The notes beneath the pieces are model-generated. The model did no database searches. It was not told the DNA's origin and worked only from the letters and a program-made list of their open reading frames with translations. Position numbers and translations under genes: made by a program. From Ahaetulla prasina (lineage: Eukaryota > Chordata > Lepidosauria > Squamata > Colubridae), in the NCBI RefSeq assembly GCF_028640845.1, contig NC_080539.1, forward strand, positions 180,743,459 to 180,807,458: 64,000 bases of DNA, read 5' to 3'. The stretch's first letter is position 1; every line of letters begins with the position of its first letter. Positions 12,241 through 24,132 of this stretch are shown here, one piece after another.

Positions 12241-14647
12241 TCATCCTCTTGCATTAATAAACAGCACGGGGAAAAATAAAATCTATAAATACCACTATAT
12301 CAGGAAAATAGAAGCATGCAAGGCTGATTGACTGATGGACTAACTATAAAATAATCTTTGGAGAAGACAGCCATCTTAATCAGGGGTTGCAAAGCCGTGA
12401 GTATGGGCTGTTTTCCACAAGGGAGGGAACTATAATGGACAATACTCTCTCCTTCTGGTTAGCTACCTGTACAAATGTAGTTGACAAAGCACCCAGAACG
12501 TTTGTACAGATGACTAAATTCATGAAGCAGAAGATATTCCTTGAAATCTTCTTGCCCAGGCTGTTCATGGATTTAAAGATTAGCATTTACAGTTACCCCA
12601 ACCCTAATTCCAATTCTAAGAGTGATTTCTACTTGGTTCACTTGATTTCAGTGATGAGCAGTAGTTTCAGAATTTTTTCTCCTATGAATATGGCTTCTGT
12701 CATGGGATTCATTTTGGACAGTTTGGCACAGGCAGAACAGACAAATAGATATAGTTTTCACCCCCAAAGTGTTCCACTTATTGCTTCACAAATACACAGA
12801 TACTTAAGTTTCATAGGTTTTACTAACATAATCCTACTCTTATACCTTATTTAACCTACATCTCAGATAAGGCTATAAACGTAGCTACTTATTTATTGAG
12901 GTTTTCAGTAATTCTTCTAACTTTGTGGTCCAAATCCAATTCACATACAGTTTCTGTTTTTATTTCTGACTTGCTCCTTTAACTGCTGGGTATTTTCTTT
13001 TCCTCCTCCTCTCTAAACTGTTTTTATTTTCAGTGCTTTTAACAAGTATTTTTTTAGTTACCAGCCTATGTAGTAACACTTGGGTTTTCAAATGTTTTCA
13101 GACTGCAGTTTTTTAAAAAAATATTTCTGCTGTTTTAGGCATATAAATAGTCATAAAAATTATTATGGATGTTCCTGGCTGCATTTTTTACTTTAAGTTC
13201 TCAAAAAATCCTAGGGTTTTGTAGTTTGAAATGCTTTATGGTACCAGATCGCTTTTTCTTTCTTACAGATCCCAGATAGGCAAGTTACTTGGAAGTAAAC
13301 TTTTATCTCAGACTGTTGACTTTCTCCTTTGCTTAGAAATGTATGTTTATGAATAGTTCTTTTTCCCCCAGAATAGGCTCAATTGGCTAATGAGCTAAAT
13401 TTAGTATGAGACATTATATAGATGTCTACAGAGGATTGCACCATTTCTTCTTATGCAGGAATATACTACAATTACCAAGGTGCTTTTCCCTAGGAGTCAA
13501 ATAGCTGACAAGTCTGAAGGAATGATTGTATGGATCAGCAAAAATCACCAAGATGGTGTGATAAATCCTCTTCCTATATGGCATATAACACACTAGTCCG
13601 TTGTGTAACTATTTGACCTATACCCACAGTGGCAAATAATGCACAGCTAGAACAAAGCTTTCTTCTCTATAAGGAAAGGCACAGTTGATATTTTATCCTC
13701 CTAGAATTTTTTTCAGATGATAAGCTTAGTGGTTAAAGATGCTGGATGCCAGTATAGTATAGAAGGGATGTAGTATTTTGTATTAAGTATCAACCTGTTC
13801 CAGAGTTCCTAGAATATCCTAATTCTTTAACATAAAATATCTTTCTCCTACCTGTTGGAACTGATTTTATGTCCCTTAATATCAAATAATATCATTATTT
13901 CCCCTTAGTATCAAAATTTTATTTTAATAGAAGAAACATAAAAATGGTACCTTAGTATAGTAAAATGTCTTCATTTTTTAAAAAAGGCAGAGATCTTTAC
14001 AGCTATTTTATTTTCCCAAACTACATTAAAAGAATTTTAAATAATTGTTGAAGCTGTAACAGCTAAATGTTGCAAAATAATCGGTATGATTAAAGAAGAA
14101 AATATGCTTTATATTCTTTGTTGTTAATTCCTGTTACATCACAAAATAAACATGTGTTCCCAAATATTTAATCACAAAGTAATACATATCCTTATTGCCA
14201 ATTCATTTTCTTTAAAATTATAGCAGTCTGTTTCGTAATTAAGCTTTTCTATAAGCAATTAGGTCAAAATATGAATTTTGGCTAATGAAAAAGTATATAA
14301 GAGCACTGGAAACTGCTTATGACCCTGAATGATTCCTTTGGGGAAAATGTTATCTGCAGTTACTTTGGAGAATATAAGTTAATCAAATATTTACTCTTAA
14401 ATTAGTATGACAAAAATCAGATTAAAAATTGTGTTAGTCAAATTCATAGCAGAGTTTTCTCACTAATCACTCTCAATTAATGAATCAGGTTAAGGTGAAT
14501 TGGTATCAATAAAATCATGCAGATTAAGATAAATTCTTCATTTTAAGAAGAAAAATTGCTGGATTAGGCACCAGAAGAACTTGCAAACTCATTGCAATGG
14601 AAAGCCAGAACAAGGCTGGAGAAAATACAAAAACCACTGAAAACACA
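12241..14647. other. Unique AT-rich sequence, no gene recognised
   Basis: A repeat-poor block. The 155-residue open frame at 12387-12854 is the longest here but has no domain or motif I recognise and overlaps a comparable antisense frame, so I treat it as chance. The segment near 14040-14300 is very AT-rich and free of recognised repeats. Confidence 0.4.
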
Positions 14648-14885
14648 GTAGAATCATATGGCTGAAAGAGACCTTGGAGGTCTTCACTCCAGCTCAAGGC
14701 AGGAGACCTTATATCATCCTGATCAAATAGTTGTCTACTCTATTTTTGAAAATCTCCAGTGATGCATTATCCACAATTTCAGAAGTGCCATTCCACTGAT
14801 TACTGGTCTCACTGTCAGAAAATTTTTCCTTCTAGGTTGGATCCCTCTTTAACAGGCTTCCACCCATTAATTCTGATGAACCTGA
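14648..14885 (-). mobile_element. CR1 LINE 3' end
   Basis: Reverse complement of a CR1 3' end: AGAGACCTTGGAGGTCTTCA near the start, then CCATTCCACTGATTACTGGT and CTGTCAGAAAATTTTTCCTT. It is diverged and 5'-truncated. Confidence 0.8.
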
Positions 14886-15199
14886 TGAAAAATAAACTTC
14901 ACATTCTTAAGAATGCAGGTCATGAGAACAATGCAGGATTATGGACTCCTTCACAATGCTGTCAATCAATAGGATCTGTACTAGTGAGGAGATCCCATAA
15001 ATCTTGTTATAAATGCCATTTCCTCAAAACTCCAATGCTGTAGAAAGTGAAAGTCTTTGACTGTATCAGATAATTCTGAATTTTCACAAACTCTTGTGCC
15101 TTTCTTGGCCATTGGCCCTACAATGTAAGCAATTCTTCAAAAATTTCCCTATTTGTACTCCCACTATTTTTCTGCTACAATTAATGCTTTTCTCATTAA

Positions 15200-15275
<76 letters not shown>

Positions 15276-15284
15276 CATCCATCT
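15200..15284. repeat. (ATCT)n microsatellite
   Basis: A nearly perfect run of ATCT units that ends in ATCC variants. It generates the repeated YLSI open frames seen here, which are not genes. Confidence 0.97.
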
Positions 15285-16011
15285 CCACTGTCTTTGATTT
15301 TAAAAACAAAGCTAACATATAATATTTCTATAGCACTACATCAATTTTTAACAAATTCTGTTCCCCTTCTCAGCCTCCGTCTGATATCACTGAGAGGAAA
15401 GAAAACAAGGCAAAAAGAGGATGGCATCTGCTCCAGTAAAAGCGTGAGGTGTGGGAATAGCACATGAACATTTGCCAGAAGGAAAAAAGAAAGACAACTG
15501 GTAGGGAATGAACTACTTACTATGTTATGTTTCTCAGAGGCTACTGTAAACAATGGTGTGGGAAGCTTAAAAAAGGAAACTATAAAACAATACTTGGCAG
15601 TAGCTTTTGCAAAACAAACAGACTTATGAAGTTCTTCCCATCACTGCCACAAAGTTTAATAGATTTATTTTTCTGAGTAAGAAAACTTCTGGAAATAAAG
15701 TTAAACTGAAAGCCTTAAGGGAGACATCTAGGGAAAAAAAAAGAATGCGACTGTAAAGCTGGATTTGGTTTAAGAATCAGAGCACAGCATAAAAAGGCAG
15801 ACTTGCTTCCTACTAACTTGAAGACCTCCCACAGAGTATAACTGAAGATTATTAGTACATTGTGCAATGGCCTGATTAGACTCTTTGCTAAATAGGGTTG
15901 CTTATAGCAACTAGGTTTTTATTCAACTTACTCGTATTTATTTGGAGCATAGCTCTGCCCAGGTCTAGACAAACCCTGTACTTGATATCGTTTTTTCTTC
16001 TAAACTCTGTG
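15285..16011. other. Unique sequence, no gene recognised
   Basis: No exon or repeat recognised before the L2-like LINE end begins. Confidence 0.4.
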
Positions 16012-16565
16012 CAGCATTTTAAGGCATTTGGTTTAAGATTTAAACCAAAGATTTTGGTTACCACCTTTAAAGCATTCCATGGCTTAGGACCCGGGTACTT
16101 ACGGGACCGCCTGCTGTTACCTTATGCCTCCCACCGACCCGTACGCTCACACAGAGAGGGTCTACTCAGGGTGCCGTCCGCCAAACAATGTCGGCTGGCG
16201 GCCCCCAGGGGTAGGGCCTTCTCTGTTGGAGCTCCTACTCTTTGGAACGAACTTCCCCCTGGTTTACGCCAATTGCCTGATCTTCGGACCTTTCGCCGTG
16301 AGCTGAAAACACATTTATTTATTCAAGCGGGACTGGCTTAAAAGTTTTATTAAATTTTATTGGGGCTATGTATGAATTTTAGGGTTTTAAAATTGACTGT
16401 TTTAAATTTCGGCCATTTATATAATTATGCTTGGTTTTAAGTTTTTTGTTTTAATGTGTATATTGTATGGTTTTATTACTTGGCTGTACACCGCCCTGAG
16501 TCCTTCGGGAGAAGGGCGGTATAAAAATCTAAATAAAACTAAACTAAACTAAAACTAAACTAAAC
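16012..16565 (+). mobile_element. L2-like LINE 3' end with C-terminal RT coding
   Basis: An open frame runs through 16012-16341 and ends in KTHLFIQAGLA. It carries the C-terminal signature of L2-clade ORF2: TTFKAFHGLGPGYL, RAFSVGAPTLWNELPPGL and FRRELKTHLF. The 3' UTR closes with the hairpin CCGCCCTGAGTCCTTCGGGA / GAAGGGCGG and a tail of AAACT units. The frame extends upstream to 15898, but similarity starts only near 16012. A close relative lies at 45513. Confidence 0.85.
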
Positions 16566-19434
16566 TGGTTAGGAAGGGAGAAGAAAAGAAAGCAGAGTGG
16601 GGTGGCTGGGAAGGATGGGTTTGCTAGAATAAGAAGATCCTGGGATTTAAAATGAACTAACTTCCTTACTTGCTGTGTGCCCTCCCCCCCAAGACCATTT
16701 GTCTTTATGGAGCTTCAATTTCCCTGTCTTTTACATAGGGATACAATTACTTCCAAAAAGCATTTCAACGGATTGCTAGTTGAATGTTTGATCAAAGTTT
16801 TCAAAATATGGCACCTTGTCTAATTATTATTTGCATTAGCCTTTTCTCCCCATTGTTGCCTATAGTGAGATACCAGGATGACTGAAGTGGATGTTGAAAT
16901 AGGCAGCCGCTGGGCGACAGGAGTGGAATTTCCATGTACGCAACTGAAGAGTCTTGGAGAAAAATAGATATTTTCTGTTAGCTGCTGCTGCTACCGGCTG
17001 CTTGGCCAGAGGCTTTCTCTTGCTATTATAGTGTGAACATATATCATCAATCCCACACATTTACCCATAAATAACTCCCTGGCAAACATGTGTGTAATAT
17101 GTGCTACTTTATCCCATACGCAGTCTTAACTTAATGCCTAGATCTGGTTGTTGGGGGGAAAGGAACTCATCCGTTATTTTAACACAAGAAGAGCTCCTTT
17201 CCAAACGGAGAGGTTCTCTTCTGCTCCCAGCTTCTTTGCTGGCAGAAACGTGGGTGCGGCTACAGTACTTCTGTTCGATGCTCATTCCTGCTCGATGTGC
17301 TCAGTTTCTATTGAGGCTCTTGTTCACCAAAGCAGTGGGAGGTAAGAGGAGTTAAGGTAATGCATCAGTGGTTGCCAGTGGTGGAGATGGGAAGAAATAA
17401 AAAGCAAAAAGAAATATACCGTTTCAATCAAAGTCTGAAATTTGTAGAAGTGGTTTTGGTCTCAATATAGCAAAAATATTTATCCAAGAAACTCCTACTC
17501 GGGTGCGAACATCCTACTTCTAGTGGGATTTTGTTTGGACAAAGTCCTGGGCAAGAGTGGAAGCTAATACAGAGCATGTCTATAAACAAATATATTTACT
17601 TAGTACGACCGGCACATTCACTAGAGTATTCCAGTGATTATAACGGGTAAACTATTTCCTAAAGTAGTTTTATTTTGTGATATCTGTTAATTTATTCGAT
17701 CCACCCCATTCTTCATACTCTTGAGTGTTAAGAGTTATTTCAGCCAGACAGAATGAAAGGTATGCTCTGAAAGACATATATATACTGCTCCAAACACTTA
17801 GGCTTACCAGGGAGCTGTGGTTGAATTAAAGAAACTGACTTAACTATTTTCAGTATCTGCTGATCAGCGGATGGACTGCTTTGTGAGGGGAGAAAAAATT
17901 ACTCTCTGACAGTTTTTTCCCTCCCTATGTTGGATACTAACAAAGAAAATAAGCAATTATTAGGAAGGATAACAAGGTAGGTATTATATAAAATATTATT
18001 TGTTAATTGGCAATTTATATATTTACAAAATAGTTAATAAAATTTATTTAGGTAGAAAATTTGTATGGCTATCCATTTTTTTAAAAATAACACTGTGTAG
18101 TCAGCAAATACACAATCAAGCCAAAACAAAACAAGATCAGAAAAAACATAATTTCTATCTTTCATTCATTTTTGAATTTTGTTCAATTGTTAAATAATAA
18201 ATAGATAATCATAGTTTAAGAATAAAATTATAATGAATTCCATCATGGACATCTTTAAAAATAAAGGAAAATCAAAATATGACTATTTCCAGAACAAAAA
18301 AAATATATATAGAAAAAGACAATGAAGTAAAAATCACTCACACATGGACACATACACACATATTTGTGCGTCTCCAATTTTTTCTGGCTCACAGAACAAA
18401 GTATTGACTCTAGATCAGCCCTGAGATCTCAAAACATCAGCTCCTCTTTTCTTTGTTGGCTTTTGACTGCAAAGCATTTTGTGGTAACTCTTATAGGTCA
18501 AGTTCATATTTTTAGCCTTACTGGAGTTTTGAATTGCTTTCAGTTTGTGGGTTTAAAACAAAATCTTAACATTACTGATGTGGCATTTTGTTTTCAGTAA
18601 TTGATATTAATTTTCAGGTTGCACTTCTGGTTTTAATATGAGAAGATCTTGGAGAACTGCATTAAAAGATCCACAGAAATGGTAAGGTATTGTTTAGTTT
18701 CCATTTGTTTTATATTCAAAATGTTTTACATGCTTTAACTGCCATATACTTTCCTGGTTTCTCTTGTGCCAGATATTATCCCTACATTGCACAAAACATT
18801 GGCTGGCTGAAACAATTATTGTGGTGTTTCTGCAAGTAGCCAGGTCTGGAATCTGGTGATAATCAACATTTCTACAAACTCAAGTTGATACGCTGGACCT
18901 GTATAACACACTTTAAAGTGACTATGAAAACAGTGGTCAATTATTTATAGGGAGATAGTATACCAACAGCAGATGCTTTCCATGCATAGCACAATGCTGC
19001 AGTTCCCCTGTCTTCACTGTATTCACACTGTAGAATAGATCTGGAGATAGTACCTTCATGATAGAAGGTTCTGCCAAGGTTGCACTGCTGAGAAGCCTCA
19101 AGTCTGCTTAAGATATTACGGTAAGAAAAGGGATATTTTGTTTACCAATGACAGTATTTTAAAAAAGAAAAATCGCAAGCATTGCTTCTAGCACACTGTC
19201 AAAAATCAGTATTTAAAGATGCTCTCTTAGAGGTACAGCCAGAAGGCTCTGGAGTAAAACAGTTCTTTAAAGAGTGACTAGGCCCAAAGGCTGATGCTAA
19301 AAAAGTCATTATTACATATATTTTGTGGCACTGATATTACTTTTACTTTTTCAGGATCATTTTATTTAGGATGGTCATGCACTTTGAAAGGTGATAAAGG
19401 GTTTACAGTATCTGATTTTTTAAAGCAGAATATA
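16566..19434. other. Unique sequence, one CpG-containing segment
   Basis: No repeat is recognised. Composition is less AT-rich at about 16860-17360, listed separately. The rest is AT-rich with no gene I can support. Confidence 0.4.
17101..17355 (+). other. CpG-containing unique segment, possible exon
   Basis: An 84-codon open frame starts at ATG 17101 and stops just past AGTGGGAGGTAAGAGG, which contains a good splice-donor consensus AG|GTAAGA at about 17340. The segment has several CpGs and is less AT-rich than its surroundings. The peptide has no recognised motif. It could be a noncoding or first exon, or chance. Confidence 0.2.
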
Positions 19435-19790
19435 CAGGTAGTCCTTGAGTTACAACAGTTCATTTAGTGACCATTCAAAGTTACAATGGCACTGCAAAAA
19501 GTGACGTGACCATTTTTCACACGACCATTGCAGCATCCCCATGATCAAAATTCAGATCCTTGGTAAGTGGTTCATTTTTATAACGGCTGTAGTGATCAGC
19601 TTTTGCAACCTTCTGACAAGCAAAGTCAATGCGGAGTCCAGATTCACTAAGCAACCATGTTACTAACTTAAGAAATACAATGATTCACTTAACAACAGTG
19701 GCAAGAAAAGTCATAAACTCACTTAACAAATGTTTCACTTAGAAACATAAATTTTGGGCTCAATTGTGGTCGTAACTTGTGAACTACCTG
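19435..19790 (+). mobile_element. Tigger-like (Tc/mariner) MITE
   Basis: It begins CAGGTAGTCCTTGAGTTAC after a TA dinucleotide and ends with the inverted GTGAACTACCTG. The body contains CACTTAACAA repeats and ATTTTGGGCTCAATTGTGGT. Relatives lie at 34995 (inverted) and 51156. The termini resemble TcMar-Tigger elements, which insert at TA. There is no coding capacity. Confidence 0.7.
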
Positions 19791-20112
19791 CCTTAGATTC
19801 CTCAGAGATGAAGTATAATAAAGAACCTTACTTATCTCAGATCAAGCCTAGAAAATTAAATGCATCCACGTGATCACTGCTTCTCAAGACAAAGTGTTAA
19901 GTCTGACTGCCTTGAAGGAAGTAATGCACCAGATTTTTAAAAAACGTGTAGTGAATTTTAACAGCTATTGCTCAATGACAAATATAAATACAGGTTTGGG
20001 GGCAAGCTACTTCATAAACTGATGGTTCAATTCCAGGCACTTTTGAATGAAAACTGTTTATCTGGCTTCAGTTTAATTGGACATTAAAGTAGCTGTGGCT
20101 ACCTTGATAACA

Positions 20113-20332
20113 GAGCAATAGCACTTACATATTGCCTCACAGTGCTTAACAGCTCTCTCTAAGCGATTTAGAGACAGCATATTGCCCCCAACAATCTGGG
20201 TCTTCATTGGAAGGATGGAAGGATGGGTCACCCTTGAGCCTGGTGAGATTTGAACTGCCAAATTGCAGGCATCCAGCAGTCAGCAGAAGTAGCCTGCAGT
20301 ACTGCATTCTAACCTCTGTGCCACTATGGCTC
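20113..20332 (-). mobile_element. tRNA-derived squamate SINE, minus strand
   Basis: It starts AGCAATAGCACTTA (reverse tail), continues with ATTGCCCCCAACAATCTGGG, and ends with the reverse tRNA-like head TGCATTCTAACCTCTGTGCC. Same family as 2698 and 39881. Confidence 0.85.
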
Positions 20333-20339
20333 TTGGTGG

Positions 20340-21240
20340 ATGAAGTCTATCTAAAAAAATAGTAGAGTCCTCTTCCACTGATTCTTCTAGATAATTCAGT
20401 AGTCTAACTGAATCATGATGTTTACCTAATTGGTTTCAGATAGTAGCAGGCCATACACACTTTGGGAAAGAAGCCTATCTATAGAAATTCCTTTTTCTAT
20501 ATCTGCTTATCTTCATTAGACTTCCTTTTTTCAAATAATAAAGTAAAATTATGTAGGAATTTTAACTATCTATTTATAAAAGGAGTCTTACTTTAGTATC
20601 TTCTCAAAAGTTTTAGTAGCACTAACTTTATAACATTTTCAATTCTACTTTAGGTCCCTTTAGTATTTCCAGATATTGTCAATGCTTATATTTCATTTTG
20701 CTTATAGTCTCATCTTGCTTTATAGCTTCACTATTTTAGTGTGTTTATTCTGATGAAGAGTAATTTAAAATATAAATAAATAAAAATACCCAAATTCATC
20801 TTGTTTGTGTTGTTACTCAGCTTATTGTTTTTAATTTCTCCTGGGAAACGACTGGCTTTTGGCCTAACTAAAATGTCTAAAGTTCATGATATAATAAATA
20901 CTGTGGTCTGAAAAAAATGCAATAATAATGACAATCTCATAATTGTAGGTTGCTTCATCACTAAGGTCCTGCACATAATGTGGTTTAATGTGTCAGAACT
21001 TTGTGACTACATTTCTGTGTTTCAAGATTTTTCTTATGTACCATGAAAATTAAAACATACTAAGTTCATAGTATTTTGGTGAGATAGAATTAACTCTGGA
21101 ATAAAGACAAGGTCAACTAAGGCTCTTTTCATAGGCAATGTCTACATTTAATTTTTTTACCAACATTAGAAAAGCAATTTGCCATGCCTTCATCAAAAAT
21201 GTACTTCCAATTACTAGTATAGCCATATACTCCTTTTACT
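20340..21240. other. Unique sequence, no gene recognised
   Basis: No exon or repeat recognised. Confidence 0.4.
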
Positions 21241-21274
21241 CCTTGGTGCTCTCCCATCCAAATACTAATCAGAT
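21241..21274 (-). repeat. 5S rRNA-like remnant
   Basis: CTCCCATCCAAATACTAATCAG on the plus strand (about 21251-21272) closely matches the reverse complement of the vertebrate 5S rRNA internal region. It is only a fragment, perhaps of a 5S-derived SINE, and is cut by the hAT MITE that follows. Confidence 0.45.
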
Positions 21275-21442
21275 CAGGGGTGGGTTCTACTTACCTTTAC
21301 TACTGGTTCGCAATGGGAGCGCGTGTGCTTCTGAGCGTGCGCAGATCATCCATGATGGCGTCTGGGCGGGTGGGTGGAGCCTCCCATCATTTTTACTACC
21401 AGCTCGCAAGAACTGGACCAAACGGGGAGCAACCCACCACTG
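21275..21442. mobile_element. hAT-type MITE, 168 bp
   Basis: The ends are CAGGGGTGGGTTCTACTTAC and, inverted, GCAACCCACCACTG. A perfect 8-bp duplication AATCAGAT flanks it at 21267-21274 and 21443-21450. Inner arms around CTACTGGTTCGCA and AGCTCGCAAGAACTGG are partly complementary. It has no coding capacity. Confidence 0.88.
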
Positions 21443-21450
21443 AATCAGAT

Positions 21451-21836
21451 CCAATTTGCAGCACAGTTTGAGAAAATCTGGAGATTTATTACTTAGTTGA
21501 CAAGGTTTTGTTAATACTATTTGCCTTTTTAGCAGCATTACTATAACATTAGCTCTTAATCAGCTTGTGATCTACTAACACGAAGATAGGGAATGTTTAA
21601 TTCATAGTCATAGACATTAAAAAGGATTCAGTTAATCTACTATTTCAAGAATCCTTTGCCTCACCATCTTCTGAAATATGTTCTCTCAAAAGCAAAGATG
21701 CTTTCCTGAACTCTATACAGAATGGGTGATCTTCTATCAATTTGATAACTGATCACAATTGCTGTTCTATGCTCTGTTGGAAAAAAACCTATCTATGTAA
21801 TCATTTTTGTATGACCAAGTTTTCTGAATATCTCTG
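21451..21836. other. Unique sequence, no gene recognised
   Basis: No exon or repeat recognised. The start of the L2-like LINE could lie slightly inside this stretch. Confidence 0.35.
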
Positions 21837-22092
21837 TTGCTTGAAAAAGGCTACAATGGCAAAGTGCTAAACTTTGAGATCCTTTTTCTTAGGTTGGACT
21901 CAAAGGATCAGGTGGGATTGCTGCTGCTGTACAAGCCTCCCTGCTGCATGGCAGCTTCCCTACCCCGGCTCCTGGACCTCACTGCAGGGCTGGCGATGAA
22001 ATTCCCCAGGCTTATAGTTCTGGGGGATTTCAACCTGCCCTCCCTGGGGTCGGGGTGGGAGGTAGCCGGAGATTTCATGGAAACCATGACTT
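21837..22092 (+). pseudogene. L2-like LINE, endonuclease part 1
   Basis: The translation resembles the middle of an APE-type endonuclease from the L2 clade: VGLLLLYKPPCC, then a Leu-rich helix, then PRLIVLGDFNLPSLGS, which contains the GDFN motif with its catalytic Asp and Asn. The frame is cut at GGAAACCATGACTT (22079-22092) by a 3.2-kb insertion and continues at 25295 after that sequence is repeated. It belongs to the same LINE copy as the segments at 25309, 26685 and 28481. The copy appears 5'-truncated. Confidence 0.8.
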
Positions 22093-22106
22093 ACATACAT
22101 ACATAC

Positions 22107-22580
22107 AAGGACCAAGGACCAGAAGCCAGACCGCAGCTGCAACATTAGCCATTTCAAACCCCTCCAATCCATACATGCAGCAGACTGACACCCACTATGA
22201 AGATGGAGCACGACCACGAACACAAAGCCAAACAGCAGCAGTGCAGCTCACCAGCTCAAATCCCCCTGCAACTCAGACTAATCTGAGCACAAACAAGCCC
22301 CCACCCAAACAGGACACACCCCCAGCCAATCAGAGCACCAAAAAAACCCCATCCAATCAGAGCACAGCCAAGCTCCCACCCAATCAGTTCAAACCCCCAC
22401 TAGCAGTTAAAAAGGAAGAAACAGTTGCAATCACACATTGCTCCCAGAAGCACGAAGCTGTAAACACCTAGCCTGAAGATGACGGATGAGACTTCGTCGA
22501 AACGTCGCCAAGACACTTCCAATTTTACGCGGGAGAAAACCCGAATAACCAAAGACCTACCTATATATATATATATATAG
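22107..22580 (+). mobile_element. Penelope-like 3' UTR, unit 1
   Basis: A unit of UTR only. It begins at GGACCAGAAGCCAGACCGCA, has three CCAATCAG motifs (about 22325-22386), then a hammerhead-like motif at 22473-22509, the 3' text AATTTTACGCGGGAGAAAAC, and ends in a TA run. It lacks any endonuclease coding. Confidence 0.75.
22473..22509 (+). ncRNA. Hammerhead-like motif, unit 1
   Basis: CTGAAGA fits the hammerhead CUGANGA box. It is followed by a stem GACGGA / TTCGTC (one G-U pair) and then GAAAC-GTC, which fits the GAAA box plus a GUC cleavage triplet with an ultra-short stem III. One extra U lies between CUGAAGA and the stem. Penelope-like elements are known to carry hammerhead ribozymes; activity here is unproven. 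Confidence 0.45.
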
Positions 22581-22599
22581 GAACCAACCAAATATATAT

Positions 22600-23398
22600 A
22601 TAGGAACCAACCAAAAAGAGGAACCAACTTCTTCCCTGGTCCAACACTTTAAAGTCACAGGACATGATATTGACTTTAAAAAGACCAGAACTATCGCCAA
22701 AACTGAACACTTTAACAACAGAATAATCAGAGAAGCCATTGAGATAGAAAAACGCCCACACAGCATGAACAAACGAGATGACACCTCCCGCCTACCAGCC
22801 ATTTGGAAACCCGCCCTTATTGACAAACGAGTCCCTAACACGAGGAATGACACCAGACCCACACTCACAAGGTCCACACAGGATGTCACCACCGCACATC
22901 CACCCAGAAAGCAGACCCAAACCCACACTGATCATGAAGCACGACCAAGGACCAGAAGCCAGACCGCAGCTGCAACATTAGCCATTTCAAACCCCTCCAA
23001 TCCATTCATGCAGCAGACTGACACCCACTATGAAGATGTAGCACGACCACAAAGCCAAACAACAGCTATGCAGCTCACCAGCTCAAATCCCCCTGCAGCA
23101 CAGACTAGACTGAGCACAACCAAGCCCCCACCAACACACGGCACACACCCAGCCAATCAGAGCACAGAAAAACCCCATCCAATCAGAGCACAGCCAAGCT
23201 CCCACCCAATCAGTTCAAACCCCCACTAGCAGTTAAAAGGAAGAAACAGCTGCGATCACACATTGCTCCCAGAAGCACAAAGCTGAAGCCTGAAGATGAC
23301 GAATGAGACTTCGTCGAAACGTCGCCAAGACACTTCCAATTTTACACGGGAGAAAACCCGAACAACCAAAGACCTATATATATATATATATATATATA
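22600..23398 (+). mobile_element. Penelope-like unit 2: endonuclease C-terminus and 3' UTR
   Basis: The plus-strand translation from about 22612 reads KEEPTSSLVQHFKVTGHDID, then RIIREAIEIEKRPHS and LPAIWKPALIDKRV. This is the C-terminal part of the GIY-YIG endonuclease domain found after the reverse transcriptase in Penelope-like elements. The N-terminal GVY..YIG part is absent. The UTR follows with three CCAATCAG motifs, a hammerhead-like motif and a TA run. The open frame 22765-23229 continues into the UTR, so its latter part is not protein. Confidence 0.75.
23290..23326 (+). ncRNA. Hammerhead-like motif, unit 2
   Basis: CTGAAGA, then a perfect stem GACGAA / TTCGTC around TGAGAC, then GAAAC-GTC. 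This is the best preserved of the five copies in the window. One extra U follows CTGAAGA, as in all copies. Confidence 0.5.
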
Positions 23399-23989
23399 CT
23401 GAGGTTTTCGCGGGTGTTTGTATGTAGGTCTTTGGTTATTCGGGTTTTCTCTCGCGTAAAATTGGAAGTGTCTTGGCGACGTTTCGACGAAATCCCATTC
23501 GTCATCTTCAGGCTAGGTGTTTACAGCTTCGTGCTTCTAGGAGAAATGTGTGATCGCAGCTGTTTCTTCCTTTTAACTGCTAGTGGGGGTTTGAACTGAT
23601 TGGTTGGGAGCTTGGCTATGTTCTGATTGGGTGGAGGTGTGTTCTGATTGGTTGGGGATTTGGCTGTGCTCTGATTGGATGGTGGGGTTGGCTGTGCTCT
23701 GATTGGATGGGGGTGTGTTCTGTTTGGGGGGGCTTGGTTGTGCTCAGGTTGGTCTGAGATGCAGGGGGATTTGAGTTGGTGAGCTGCATTGCTGTTGTTT
23801 GGCTTCGCGTTCGTGGTCGTGCTTCATCATCGGTGTGGGTTTGAGTTTGCTTTCCGCGTGGATGTGTGGTGGGGACATGATGTGTGGCATCGTGAGTGTG
23901 GGTCTTGCGTCATTCTTCATGTTGGGGACTCGTTTGTCGATAAGGGCGGGTTTCCAAATGGCTGGTAGGTGGGAGGTATCATCTCGTTT
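23398..23989 (-). mobile_element. Penelope-like unit 3, inverted
   Basis: The reverse complement of the unit-2 text: the 3' end (GAGGTTTTCGCGGGTGTTTG) comes first, then the hammerhead-like motif, the CCAATCAG region read as CTGATTGG, and finally the endonuclease C-terminus. The minus-strand open frame 23744-24079 contains LPAIWKPALIDKRVPN. Units 2 and 3 form a long inverted repeat, tail to tail, around a TA run at about 23377-23398. Confidence 0.75.
23475..23511 (-). ncRNA. Hammerhead-like motif, unit 3
   Basis: On the minus strand: CTGAAGA, stem GACGAA / TTCGTC, then GAAAC-GTC. The loop reads TGGGAT instead of TGAGAC, so the stem is kept while the loop varies. Confidence 0.45.
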
Positions 23990-24132
23990 ATTCAATGCTA
24001 AATCAAGGAGTATATGAAATCCCATGCACCGCCTGCAGCACCACACACATCGGACAAACCAACAGAAGAATAAGTGCACGCATTGAAGAACATAAGAACT
24101 CAGTCAAAAAAGAGGAACCAACTTCTTCCCTG
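23990..24132 (+). pseudogene. GIY-YIG endonuclease N-terminal fragment
   Basis: The plus-strand frame starting at about 24004 reads QGVYEIPCTACSTT, then HIGQTNRRISARIEEHKNSV. GVY and (Y)IG are the two halves of the GIY-YIG motif; here the second Tyr is His. CTAC is the Cys pair typical of Penelope-type endonucleases. The frame breaks off at the snap-back junction at 24131. Confidence 0.7.

Noticed and set aside
12387..12854. 155-residue open frame, the longest in its region
   Set aside because: No motif or domain, AT-driven composition, and a similar-sized antisense frame overlaps it; most likely chance.
15094..15467. Repeated YLSI proteins in two frames
   Set aside because: Produced by the (ATCT)n microsatellite.
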